In this document: piece by piece, positions 50,306-58,134 of the stretch
Position numbering within the stretch: position 1 is the first letter of the stretch
Layout: each line of letters begins with the position of its first letter
Origin: a virus
Reading direction: 5' to 3' (one strand)
DNA: 64,000 nt
Virus record (IMG/VR): IMGVR_UViG_3300002138_000037
Span: 1 to 64,000 of that record
Made by a program: the position numbers and the translations under genes
Notes under the pieces: model-generated
What the model saw: the letters and a program-made list of their open reading frames with translations, nothing else
The model's database searches: none
What the model was told of the DNA's origin: nothing

Positions 50306-51985
50306 ATGAATGAAATTAAAGAATTGTTGACAAGCAACGTTAGTCCAATGAATCGTTTATTGGAAGAAACACGTGGTTTGCAAGGCAAATGGGAAAAAAC
50401 CGGTTTGCTCGAAGGTTTGAAAGGTGTCGAGAAGGCACAAATGTCTGTTTTGCTTGAAAACCAAGCACAACAATTGATCAAGGAAGCTACCTCAACGGGT
50501 ACTTCTACCAACAGTGAACAATGGGCAGGGGTTGCTCTTCCATTGGTTCGCCGTGTGTTCGCAGAAATCGCAGCAAAGGAATTCGTCTCGGTTCAACCAA
50601 TGAATCTCCCAAGCGGTTTGATTTTCTATCTCGACTTCAAATACGGTAATACCCGTGGGGGGCACACCGCAGGTGATTCGTTGTTCGGTGGTACGTTGAA
50701 GAAGCTCGGTTCTACCGATAGCGCTACCAACGGTCTATACGGTGCTGGTCGTTTCGGTTATACCATTAACCCAACGTCTTCCGTCGTTACCGCAGCATCC
50801 TCATCCTTGGCTGTCGATTTAACCGCATGGTCCGCAGTGAACTATGATGCCGACTATTCTGCAAGTGCAGTTGCCGGTGATTACCAAAAGATTACGTGGA
50901 ACCTCGGTTCTAACGCAGCTCGTTGGGATACAACCGCAGTAAGAAGTTTCACCTTCTTCTCCGCATCCGTTGACTTGAACGTGTTGGGTCAATTCACGAA
51001 GGTATATAACACTGGTTCCGCAGCTTCTCCATACTATGTAGTTGAAGCAGTTGTAACGTCATCCTTGGACTTGGCTGGTTCGGTAGTCGGTGTCTCTGGT
51101 AGCTTACAACCAAGTGATGCAACCCGTGGTGACTTCGAAGACAAATATCCGTTTAGCGGAAGTGGTGCTAACTCTGGTATTAACGCAGGTGTTGACATTG
51201 GTATTCCAGAAGTCAACTTGGAACTCAAGAGCGAACCAATCGTGGCTAAGACCCGTAAGTTGAAAGCAGTCTGGACTCCAGAACTCGCACAAGACTTGAA
51301 CGCTTACCACAGCATTGACGCAGAAGCAGAATTGACTGCTCTCTTGAGTGAATATGTCTCGATGGAAATCGACCTCGAAATCCTCGACATGTTATTGACC
51401 TCCGCTCCCGGTGCCACCACCGAAGCATGGTCTGCTAAGATTGGTACGGAATTCACCAGAACGCTTGACGCAAGTGGTAACGCTTCGTTCACCCGTATCG
51501 AAGATTCCGCAGCAAACAGAACCGCGTATGTCAAATCCACATGGTTCCAAACGCTCGGTAACAAGATCCAAAAGGTATCTAACAAGATTCACCAATTGAC
51601 TCTCCGTGGTGGTGCTAACTTCGTGGTCGTAAGTCCCGATGTTGCTACTGTCTTGGAATGTATCCCTGGCTTCATGGTCAACACTGACGGTGATAGTGCT
51701 AAATTCGCGATGGGTGTAAGTAAGGTCGGTAGCTTCGCTAACCGTTTCCAAGTTTACAAGAACCCATACATGGTTGAAAACCAAATCTTGGTTGGTTTCC
51801 GTGGAAATAACTTCCTCGAAACCGGTGCTGTTTACAGCCCATACATCCCATTGGTTCAAACTCCATTGGTTTACGATCCAGTGAACTTCACGCCTCGTCG
51901 TGGTGTCATGACTCGTTATGCTAAGAAGGTAGTTCGCCCAGAATTTTATGGCCGAATCTTGATTGCCGACTTGAACTACGTGTAA
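50306..51985 (+). CDS. 23: Major capsid protein gp23
   Basis: The 559-residue protein is close to T4 gp23 in length (521). It contains NSEQWAGVALPLVRRVFAEI followed by SVQPMNLPSGLIFYLDFKYG, and a GGANFVVVSPDVATVLE motif. The N-terminal 60 residues form a charged helical delta region ending QQLIKE, after which ATSTGT begins. Cleavage by gp21 after Glu 60 would mirror T4 cleavage after Glu 65. Codons are visibly enriched in C-ending forms relative to neighbours, as expected for a very highly expressed gene. A strong terminator follows. Confidence 0.95.
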   Translation: MNEIKELLTSNVSPMNRLLEETRGLQGKWEKTGLLEGLKGVEKAQMSVLLENQAQQLIKEATSTGTSTNSEQWAGVALPLVRRVFAEIAAKEFVSVQPMNLPSGLIFYLDFKYGNTRGGHTAGDSLFGGTLKKLGSTDSATNGLYGAGRFGYTINPTSSVVTAASSSLAVDLTAWSAVNYDADYSASAVAGDYQKITWNLGSNAARWDTTAVRSFTFFSASVDLNVLGQFTKVYNTGSAASPYYVVEAVVTSSLDLAGSVVGVSGSLQPSDATRGDFEDKYPFSGSGANSGINAGVDIGIPEVNLELKSEPIVAKTRKLKAVWTPELAQDLNAYHSIDAEAELTALLSEYVSMEIDLEILDMLLTSAPGATTEAWSAKIGTEFTRTLDASGNASFTRIEDSAANRTAYVKSTWFQTLGNKIQKVSNKIHQLTLRGGANFVVVSPDVATVLECIPGFMVNTDGDSAKFAMGVSKVGSFANRFQVYKNPYMVENQILVGFRGNNFLETGAVYSPYIPLVQTPLVYDPVNFTPRRGVMTRYAKKVVRPEFYGRILIADLNYV

Positions 51986-52010
51986 TCAATAACGAATAAT
52001 TAAATACAGA

Positions 52011-52037
52011 GAGCCTCCTTTTTGGAGGCTCTTTTTT
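52011..52037 (+). terminator. Rho-independent terminator after the capsid gene
   Basis: GAGCCTCC / GGAGGCTC stem with a TTTTT loop followed by six T residues. Confidence 0.9.
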
Positions 52038-52070
52038 GTTTAAATTTTAACCTTTCCATAGAACTCTTGA

Positions 52071-52078
52071 TATTTATG
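52071..52078 (+). promoter_or_regulatory. Late promoter box of an endonuclease gene
   Basis: TATTTATG, four bases before the ATG at 52083. Confidence 0.6.
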
Positions 52079-52082
52079 GTCA

Positions 52083-52835
52083 ATGATTAGTGGTATTTAT
52101 AAAATAACAAATGTTGAAACCCACCGTTTTTATATAGGGTCATCTAAAAACATTGATGGTCGGTGGGTGGAACACCGTCGAAATCTTAATGATGGTTGTC
52201 ATGTAAATCAAAAATTACAAAATGCGTGGAATTTATATGGGGAGGGTAAATTCCGGTTTGATGTAATAGAACTGGTGGATTTGGGTCAGTTGATTATTAG
52301 AGAACAATTTTACTTGGATACATTTAAACCATATTTAAGAGACGTGGGATATAACATTTGTTCCACCGCAAGTGGTGGAGACAACATCACTAACAATCCA
52401 AATAAAGAACAGTTTATTGAGAAAATGAAAACCATTTGTTCAGGTGAAAATAATCCGATGTTTGGAAAACGTCACTCAAATGATTCTATTTCTATCCAAA
52501 AAAGAAAAGCCAAGGGACGATTTACACGTAATTGGTTTATTGAAAAATATGGAAGTGAAGGTCCGCAAAAGTATCAAGAAAGAATTGAGAAGTTGAGAAA
52601 TCGAAAAATAAATTACGTATATTCCAATAATCTATCCGGTAGAGTGGTTGGTAAAATGACCGACGAATGTAAATTACGTATAAAAGAAAGTAAATCTAGG
52701 ATGAAAACAATTAAACCACTTTTATATCAGGATATAAAAGATGGGTTACTGACCGTTGTTGAATTGTCTACTAAATATAATCTTGGAATGACGACGGTAA
52801 AATACCACAAACGAAAAATAAAAAATATCCAATGA
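52083..52835 (+). CDS. GIY-YIG homing endonuclease next to the capsid gene
   Basis: The 250-residue protein begins with the GIY-YIG module (SGIYKITN, then RFYIGSSKNIDGRWVEHRR, and a Glu in REQFYLD). A NUMOD3-type motif follows (GENNPMFGKRHS), with basic linker regions and a C-terminal helix-turn-helix-like LTVVELSTKYNLGMTTVKYH. It stands alone after the capsid terminator with its own late box. T4 also has an endonuclease gene (segD) next to gp23, so the location is a known landing zone. Confidence 0.85.
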   Translation: MISGIYKITNVETHRFYIGSSKNIDGRWVEHRRNLNDGCHVNQKLQNAWNLYGEGKFRFDVIELVDLGQLIIREQFYLDTFKPYLRDVGYNICSTASGGDNITNNPNKEQFIEKMKTICSGENNPMFGKRHSNDSISIQKRKAKGRFTRNWFIEKYGSEGPQKYQERIEKLRNRKINYVYSNNLSGRVVGKMTDECKLRIKESKSRMKTIKPLLYQDIKDGLLTVVELSTKYNLGMTTVKYHKRKIKNIQ

Positions 52836-52846
52836 TAGGTTCGACA

Positions 52847-52854
52847 TATATATG
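52847..52854 (+). promoter_or_regulatory. Variant late promoter box
   Basis: TATATATG, seven bases before the ATG at 52862. Confidence 0.4.
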
Positions 52855-52861
52855 ATAAGTT

Positions 52862-53443
52862 ATGAACATTTTTAACGATACCAAATACAAAGAATATCTC
52901 GCAAATAAAACGAAAGAGGCTCAGCGGGATAGAACAAACCTCGGTTATTCGGCACAAGAGTATAATAAGAAATACGACACTGAGATTGAGACGGGAACGG
53001 AAAAGAAGAGATTGTTGTTGGAAGAGGGTAAACGTAAAGGGTTGAAACCGGAAGAAATTTGTACAGCTGTCTTTATTCCTACCAGAGAGACGCCTATTCT
53101 TAACTTCCTCTACTTTATGTTACGTGATGACCCACAAGGTAGTCAGTCGTTATTAGAGGTGTTACGAGAAGATAAAGATTTAGGTAAAGACGTTCGTATC
53201 TTGGAAGAACAATATAATAAAGAGACGGGTCATTTACAACACAATGAATATGAATCGAAACAACCTAATATGGGTATGTATCTCTATGGTGATGTAACTC
53301 TCGAAATGTTCGATAAAATCAAAAAATTGAAAGCGTTGAGTAAGAGTCCAAATACACAAGAAGCATTCTCAGCATATACTAAATGTAATGAATTGTGTAA
53401 GAAACATGGTTTGGAATTTGATAAAATTCGATGTGATGTTTAA
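52862..53443 (+). CDS. Hypothetical protein, 193 residues
   Basis: The product is helical, charged and without an obvious signal or membrane segment. It starts MNIFNDTKYKEYLANKTKEA and contains an AVFIPTRETPILNFLYFMLR segment. The C-terminus has a CNELCKKHGLEFDKIRC Cys cluster. It lies between endonuclease genes in an accessory region. I do not recognise the family. Confidence 0.6.
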   Translation: MNIFNDTKYKEYLANKTKEAQRDRTNLGYSAQEYNKKYDTEIETGTEKKRLLLEEGKRKGLKPEEICTAVFIPTRETPILNFLYFMLRDDPQGSQSLLEVLREDKDLGKDVRILEEQYNKETGHLQHNEYESKQPNMGMYLYGDVTLEMFDKIKKLKALSKSPNTQEAFSAYTKCNELCKKHGLEFDKIRCDV

Positions 53444-53446
53444 ATA

Positions 53447-53764
53447 TTACAAACTCAATGATTTTGTATTATCATAAATCATTCTAACTAATTTTATAAA
53501 ATCGTCTATGTGATATTTATTTTTTATAAAATTACACTCGATACAACAAGAGACACAATTTTCTATCGTATATCCTTTAAAATTATCTTTTCTATCTATA
53601 CCATTACAAATATAATGACCGTAACAATTTTTTTTCTGTATGGTTCTATACGGCATTCTTCCACAATAAAAACACTTTGATGAAAACATGTTTTCCATTT
53701 CTTCATTTGTCAAATTAAATGGAATATCTTTCTTAGTAGCGTTATTTCTATAGTTTCCGAACAA
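53447..53764 (-). CDS. HNH homing endonuclease
   Basis: The reading frame, with a TTG start at 53764, carries GNYRNNATKKDIPFNLT. A zinc-ribbon HNH core follows: KCFYCG, then NGIDRKDNFKGYTIENCVS and CCIECNFIKNKY. The invariant His is less clear (YGHYICNG is a candidate). This is the short HNH type common as free-standing homing endonucleases in T4-like phages. The frame is also open about ten codons further upstream. It overlaps the 3' end of the 53710-53937 gene. Confidence 0.7.
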   Translation of the reverse strand: MFGNYRNNATKKDIPFNLTNEEMENMFSSKCFYCGRMPYRTIQKKNCYGHYICNGIDRKDNFKGYTIENCVSCCIECNFIKNKYHIDDFIKLVRMIYDNTKSLSL

Positions 53765-53937
53765 ACCATTTTTTGTTGATTCTCCAAATCATTCAAATCT
53801 TGTAAAAAATTATGACATGGTAAAAAGTAAAAGCCATTTTCTTCTATCTCTTCCGGTGTCCATAACGTAGTTGGTTTAAAATAACCACCTGCGTTATAAT
53901 GATGACTTAATTTCGAAGCCATATGAGATGTTTTCAT
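53710..53937 (-). CDS. Small hypothetical protein, possibly truncated by the HNH gene
   Basis: The 75-residue frame begins MKTSHMASKLSHHYNAGGYF and contains PTTLWTPEEIEENGFYFLPC. It overlaps the guaC stop and then runs into the HNH gene in another frame. Its last 20 or so residues lie in sequence shared with the HNH start, so the native C-terminus may have been replaced at insertion. It belongs to the minus-strand operon with guaC and the macro-domain gene. No family recognised. Confidence 0.5.
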   Translation of the reverse strand: MKTSHMASKLSHHYNAGGYFKPTTLWTPEEIEENGFYFLPCHNFLQDLNDLENQQKMVCSETIEITLLRKIFHLI

Positions 53938-54926
53938 CTTCTATCTCCCGGTGGTAGACTGTTTTCCTTGATTTCAAATACACCATTTCCAATGAAATCA
54001 CTCAATGTCAAATGACCGGAATAGCTAACAATACTTGATAATCCACCCCAAAGTCCTGTTTCTCCGAACATCAAATCCTTTAATGGAATCTTGGTGCCAT
54101 CGACAGTGTAAACCTTACCTTCACTATGTCTAATTCGACCAGTGTTGTATCTTTCCTGTTGTTTGTGACTCGCACCACCCCAAAAAGTTCCATCTTTACT
54201 GACGTTAGTTTGTGCCTCTAATGCCTTTCCGAAAAATCCACCCAACATAACAAAATCTGCTCCTGCACCGAATGCTTTTGCCGCATAATTACCATTTTTA
54301 ATACCACCATCAGCGACAATGTAGAAGTTTTCATACAAATCAGCTTCTTCTGCACACTCCATAATTTCAGTGATATTTCCTCTATTTACACCAGTTGCAT
54401 CACTCGTTGAACATGCACTTCCACCCGCGATACCGACACGAAAAAGGATGTTAAAACCACAATTATCGAACTCTTTATACATTCGGATTCCATCTGCAGA
54501 ATGAATATTTCCCAACATCAAGTTGGAAACATTGGCTCTGGTACGAAGTTCATATATGACGTTTTTGATTTTGTGTAAATACCCATTTGCACAATCAATT
54601 AACCAATTAGTTGTTGTATCCTTGAACTTTTCAACTCTATCCCAATCATCCAATCCAATACTGACATAGACATTGGAACCATTGGTTTTACGGAATGTTT
54701 CAAGTTGAATTTCGGGAGTGCAGAATCTATGAATACACACCGTCAGACCCAAATCCGACGCAGCTTTTGCGAAATCTGGACCAACTACCGCATCCATTGG
54801 AGATACGATAATTCTATGTAGTTCTTTTGGAACCAAATCACGACTTGTGAAATTTGGATTAGCCGGTTGTGCAATCAAATTTATGTCGTTATAATAAATT
54901 GATTTTGTTTTGAGTATTTTGGCCAT
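53934..54926 (-). CDS. guaC: GMP reductase / IMP dehydrogenase family protein
   Basis: The 330-residue TIM-barrel enzyme would convert GMP to IMP with NADPH, or act as an IMPDH-like enzyme. Visible signatures are VGIAGGSACSTSDATGVNRG with the catalytic Cys at 172, VADGGIKNGNYAAKAFGAGA at about 204-223, and FVMLGGFF after it. A C-terminal SEGKVYTVDGTK segment is where the family has its purine-site Glu-Gly. It lacks the CBS domains of typical IMPDH, which favours GMP reductase. The ATG at 54926 lies one base after the macro-domain gene stop, so the two are one minus-strand operon. Shifting purine pools during replication is the expected role. Confidence 0.85.
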   Translation of the reverse strand: MAKILKTKSIYYNDINLIAQPANPNFTSRDLVPKELHRIIVSPMDAVVGPDFAKAASDLGLTVCIHRFCTPEIQLETFRKTNGSNVYVSIGLDDWDRVEKFKDTTTNWLIDCANGYLHKIKNVIYELRTRANVSNLMLGNIHSADGIRMYKEFDNCGFNILFRVGIAGGSACSTSDATGVNRGNITEIMECAEEADLYENFYIVADGGIKNGNYAAKAFGAGADFVMLGGFFGKALEAQTNVSKDGTFWGGASHKQQERYNTGRIRHSEGKVYTVDGTKIPLKDLMFGETGLWGGLSSIVSYSGHLTLSDFIGNGVFEIKENSLPPGDRR

Positions 54927-54927
54927 A

Positions 54928-55401
54928 TTATTTAGTGTATTCACAAATGTAAACCTCAAACGGCGCATCATCGAAGATGGAATGAATCATTGCGTTGACT
55001 ACATTCCAATCACCACCAGCTAATGCACAACCCATGTTCTTAGGTAGCCCGATAGATTTTATTGGTTTACCCACACAGTCTTTTCTCATTCCCTCCATAG
55101 CCGTGTAAATCGACTCATAGTTCAATTTTCGACTATCCTTACCGTAGTAGTATTGACCATACAAATTGTAGACAAACTTGATTTTGGTTTCAATGTTTGG
55201 TTTGGTGATTGTGGCCACGGAGAACTTACCAAACTTGGTTTTGTCACCAGATTGGGTCTTTAAATCCTCCTGATAAGCCTCTGGCAACTGCAGTTTTATT
55301 TGTTTCGCAATGCCACTTCCCATGGTGCAGAAACAATTGGTACAATGTCCAATTGCATCTACCTCATACGTTAATAAGTCAATCTTAACTTCTGTTATCA
55401 T
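54928..55401 (-). CDS. Macro-domain (ADP-ribose-binding) protein
   Basis: The 157-residue protein fits one macro domain. The first strands lead into VDAIGHCTNCFCTMGSGIAK, which contains the ADP-ribose-binding GSGIA loop. QLPEAYQED follows, with a later SIGLPKNMGCALAGGDW segment of the phosphate-binding loop. Such proteins bind or hydrolyse ADP-ribose derivatives, for example Appr-1-p or ADP-ribosylated targets. In phage it could recycle NAD-derived metabolites or remove ADP-ribose added by host defence; both are inference. It is the first gene of the operon and has its own promoter. Confidence 0.85.
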   Translation of the reverse strand: MITEVKIDLLTYEVDAIGHCTNCFCTMGSGIAKQIKLQLPEAYQEDLKTQSGDKTKFGKFSVATITKPNIETKIKFVYNLYGQYYYGKDSRKLNYESIYTAMEGMRKDCVGKPIKSIGLPKNMGCALAGGDWNVVNAMIHSIFDDAPFEVYICEYTK

Positions 55402-55407
55402 GTCAAT

Positions 55408-55435
55408 ATCATAGACTATTCTTAAAAAACATCAA
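55408..55435 (-). promoter_or_regulatory. Sigma70-type promoter of the macro-guaC operon
   Basis: On the minus strand: TTGATG (55435-55430), 16-base spacer, TATGAT (55413-55408), six bases to the ATG at 55401. It follows the same spacing rule as the plus-strand early promoters. Confidence 0.65.
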
Positions 55436-55455
55436 CATTTTATATTGCTGACTGA

Positions 55456-55463
55456 TATTTATG
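55456..55463 (+). promoter_or_regulatory. Late promoter box
   Basis: TATTTATG, three bases before the ATG at 55467. The in-frame ATG at 55461 lies within the box and is unlikely to be used. Confidence 0.65.
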
Positions 55464-55466
55464 GGG

Positions 55467-56657
55467 ATGATAAAGTTACGTGATATTTTGACCGACCCGT
55501 TATTTGAGAATCTACATTCTGTGGATGGGGTTTCTAATGATTTGAAATATTCAGATAATCATAAAATCAATTTGAGTGAAATAGATTGGAAATCATCTGA
55601 CTTGGAAGATGTAAAAGTTCAAAGTTGTATGTCCAATGACCAAGTAGTAACTTGGTTGAATAACGAATTGAAACGATACACCGATGGTGGTAAAGCAGCT
55701 GCAAATATGCCTAGAGTTTCGAGGGGTAATATATTGATAAAAGATACGGCTATAGATATTGATGGATTTATCAAATTATTGACTACCCCACCAAAAACAA
55801 TCTTCGACGAGGGTATGAAATCATTGCATACAACAAACGCAGATGTGTTGGTTATTAATACTGGTATTCCCGCTATGAGAGGGTTTGTTTACGATAAAGA
55901 AGACATTAATACCCCATTTAAAGTTGTCAATACCTGTCCCGCAGCTGGAGTTTGTTCTGTCGATTGTTACGCATTACAGGGATTTTACATCATGAACGAT
56001 GGGAAAAATATAAAATTAGCCCAAAGATTACAGTTGATAATGGAAAATCCAGAAATGTATCTAAAAATTGGCTATTCGGAGGCAGAACTATATGCATTCA
56101 AAGCTAATCGTGATGGAAAGACTTTAGAAATTCGGTGGAATGATGCGGGAGATTTCTTTTCACAAAGATATTTTAATTTAGCAACCGTCATTACAAAAAA
56201 GTTACTAGAGAATAATTACAAAATAAAGTCCTATTTTTATACAAAAGTGTCTGGTCGTGTTGATATAGGAGAAAAATTGGGATTCACAGTAACTTTCTCC
56301 CAAGGTGGAGTGGAATCAAATCCAACGGCTTCAAAACAATCAATCATCATTCCAACTTCCATGTTTTCGGATATTTTGAAAAAAACAAAAGGTCGAGGAT
56401 ATGAAAAAGATTTAAAAACTGGAAAAACTTCATTTATAGACGCAGAGGTTGGTAAAGTGGAATTGAAACGAAGGATTTTTGAGAAATATAAAGACCAATT
56501 ACCGGGATTGACTTTGGAATCTATTATGTACACCGACGAGTTGCCTCCTAACGAAGAATCTCCGGGTAAATTTTCCGCTATTATATTACCAAGTGGTGAT
56601 AGTGATAGACCAGCTCAACGAAAAGATGTAAGATACATATTCTTACTAAAACATTAA
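55467..56657 (+). CDS. Gp88-like protein with Cys cluster
   Basis: The 396-residue protein begins MIKLRDILTDPLFENLH and has at about residues 155-170 a Cys cluster, CPAAGVCSVDCYA. RWNDAGDFFSQRYF follows near 220. CP....C...CYA together with a conserved R.n.aGDf is the signature I associate with the Gp88 family of phage proteins, whose activity is unknown and which has been likened to radical-SAM enzymes. It is expressed from a late box with the small gene that follows. The N-terminus resembles the short amphipathic starts of other head-cluster proteins. Confidence 0.6.
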   Translation: MIKLRDILTDPLFENLHSVDGVSNDLKYSDNHKINLSEIDWKSSDLEDVKVQSCMSNDQVVTWLNNELKRYTDGGKAAANMPRVSRGNILIKDTAIDIDGFIKLLTTPPKTIFDEGMKSLHTTNADVLVINTGIPAMRGFVYDKEDINTPFKVVNTCPAAGVCSVDCYALQGFYIMNDGKNIKLAQRLQLIMENPEMYLKIGYSEAELYAFKANRDGKTLEIRWNDAGDFFSQRYFNLATVITKKLLENNYKIKSYFYTKVSGRVDIGEKLGFTVTFSQGGVESNPTASKQSIIIPTSMFSDILKKTKGRGYEKDLKTGKTSFIDAEVGKVELKRRIFEKYKDQLPGLTLESIMYTDELPPNEESPGKFSAIILPSGDSDRPAQRKDVRYIFLLKH

Positions 56658-56659
56658 TT

Positions 56660-56872
56660 ATGAAAAAAGAAGAGTTAAAAAAATTGATAAAAGAACAATT
56701 GCTGGAATCCGATGGTGTTTCAACGGTAACACTATCGTCAAATACAAGCAAAGCAGTTATAATTAAAGGTGATGCTTCAAACGAAGGATATATGGTTACT
56801 AATTTATCACCGAATGACATCACCGTTGAAATCAAACGTGTAAGTGTTGGTACGTTTATAACAATCAAGTAA
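56660..56872 (+). CDS. Small protein with capsid-targeting-like N-terminus
   Basis: The 70-residue product begins MKKEELKKLIKEQLLES, a Lys/Glu amphipathic helix ending LLE-S. The remaining 50 residues are a small Thr/Ser/Val-rich beta domain (VSTVTLSSNTSKAVIIKGDA). If cut after LLE, a domain of about 54 residues would remain in the capsid. It lies two bases after the Gp88-like gene. Confidence 0.6.
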   Translation: MKKEELKKLIKEQLLESDGVSTVTLSSNTSKAVIIKGDASNEGYMVTNLSPNDITVEIKRVSVGTFITIK

Positions 56873-56914
56873 ATTAAAATTCCAAGTATAGAACGTTTAT
56901 TTAGTATTTTTTAC

Positions 56915-56922
56915 TATTTATA
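56915..56922 (+). promoter_or_regulatory. Late promoter box
   Basis: TATTTATA, six bases before the ATG at 56929. Confidence 0.7.
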
Positions 56923-56928
56923 GGTTAT

Positions 56929-58134
56929 ATGTCTATTGGAATTGATCAAGATAGAGTTCGTTGGCCCGGAAGTGGTTCCGCCGTATCAGGTTCCACGCCT
57001 TATGGGTTTTTTGATACCGACGCTTACTTCGTATCCGACTGTGCTAATTCCGCAAAGTGGGCCGCAATTCGATTAGGTTACCCAATCGTTGATATAGAAT
57101 TGATTGATATCAATTTTTATGCAGCATTTGAAGAAGCGGTTGCAGAATATGGAGCCCAAGTCAATCAATTTAACATCAAAAACAACTACCTTAATTTAAT
57201 AGGTCAGTCACGAAGTAGTGAAGTTGGTGGTAAAGTTGTGATTCCAGATGGTTTAAATTATGTTGTCGGATTAGCCGGTGCATATGGTAGCGAAGCTTTG
57301 GTTGGTGGTAAAACTGATTTGAAAAAAGGTTATATCGCTACCACAGTAGGAGAACAAAATTATGATTTACAAAGTTTGTGGGGAGATGTATCAGAAAGTT
57401 TTGGTCGTATCGAAATACGTAAAATTTATCACGCACCACCTCCAGCTTTTGCCCGTATTTATGACCCATTTAGTATGACGGGTATGAGTTACAGCAATGT
57501 TCTCAATGAAATGGGATTTGCTGGTTATTCACCCGCTACGCAATTTTTGATGACTCCAATATTCGAAGATTTGCTTCGAGGACAGGCAATTGAATTCAAT
57601 GATATGGTTCGTAAAAGTGGTTATAGTTTTGAATTGGTAAACAATAAACTACGTGTATTTCCAATTCCAACTAGTGAATTCAATCTTTACTTTGAATACT
57701 ACGTTGAATCGGAAAAATTAGCCGCATCATTTGGTTCTGGTTCGGCATACGAGAAGTCATCGGATTATTCGAATATTCCGTATCAAAATATTCCATATTA
57801 CACAATCAATTCAGTTGGTAAACAGTGGATTAAAAAATATTTCTTAACCTTGTGTAAGGAATTGTTAGGAGCAGTTCGTCAGAAGTATGCAACGGTTGTT
57901 ATTCCGGGTGGGGAAACGACTTTGGATGGAGCAGAATTAAAAAGCGAAGCCGCAACAGAACGAGAACTTTTGATAGAACAACTACGTGAAATGTTAGAAT
58001 CTATGACGTCGGATAAACAATTGGAAGCTAGTGCAAACAAGTCGGAAAAAACAATGACAGTATTGAAAACTGTTCCGTCTTTAATCTATATAGGTGTTTG
58101 GATGTTTGGATTACTATTTATAGGATGTGGATAA
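56929..58134 (+). CDS. 13: Neck protein, gp13-like
   Basis: The 401-residue protein has YFVSDCANSAKWAAIRLGYP followed by VDIELIDINFYAAFEEAVAEYGAQVNQ, then NNKLRVFPIP and YTINSVGKQWIKKYFLTLCK. These fit the gp13-type head-completion protein that binds the portal side of the neck. T4 gp13 has 309 residues. The last 15 or so residues (VWMFGLLFIGCG) are hydrophobic and odd, and their DNA contains the late box of the next gene. The native C-terminus was probably replaced when the endonuclease inserted. Confidence 0.75.
   Translation: MSIGIDQDRVRWPGSGSAVSGSTPYGFFDTDAYFVSDCANSAKWAAIRLGYPIVDIELIDINFYAAFEEAVAEYGAQVNQFNIKNNYLNLIGQSRSSEVGGKVVIPDGLNYVVGLAGAYGSEALVGGKTDLKKGYIATTVGEQNYDLQSLWGDVSESFGRIEIRKIYHAPPPAFARIYDPFSMTGMSYSNVLNEMGFAGYSPATQFLMTPIFEDLLRGQAIEFNDMVRKSGYSFELVNNKLRVFPIPTSEFNLYFEYYVESEKLAASFGSGSAYEKSSDYSNIPYQNIPYYTINSVGKQWIKKYFLTLCKELLGAVRQKYATVVIPGGETTLDGAELKSEAATERELLIEQLREMLESMTSDKQLEASANKSEKTMTVLKTVPSLIYIGVWMFGLLFIGCG
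58115..58122 (+). promoter_or_regulatory. Late promoter box inside the gp13 3' end
   Basis: TATTTATA, four bases before the GTG start at 58127. It arrived with the endonuclease gene or was created at the junction. Confidence 0.55.

Noticed and set aside
51392-51859. Minus-strand open frame of 155 codons inside the capsid gene
   Set aside because: The capsid reading is unmistakable. The antisense frame is open because of C-ending codon bias on the plus strand.
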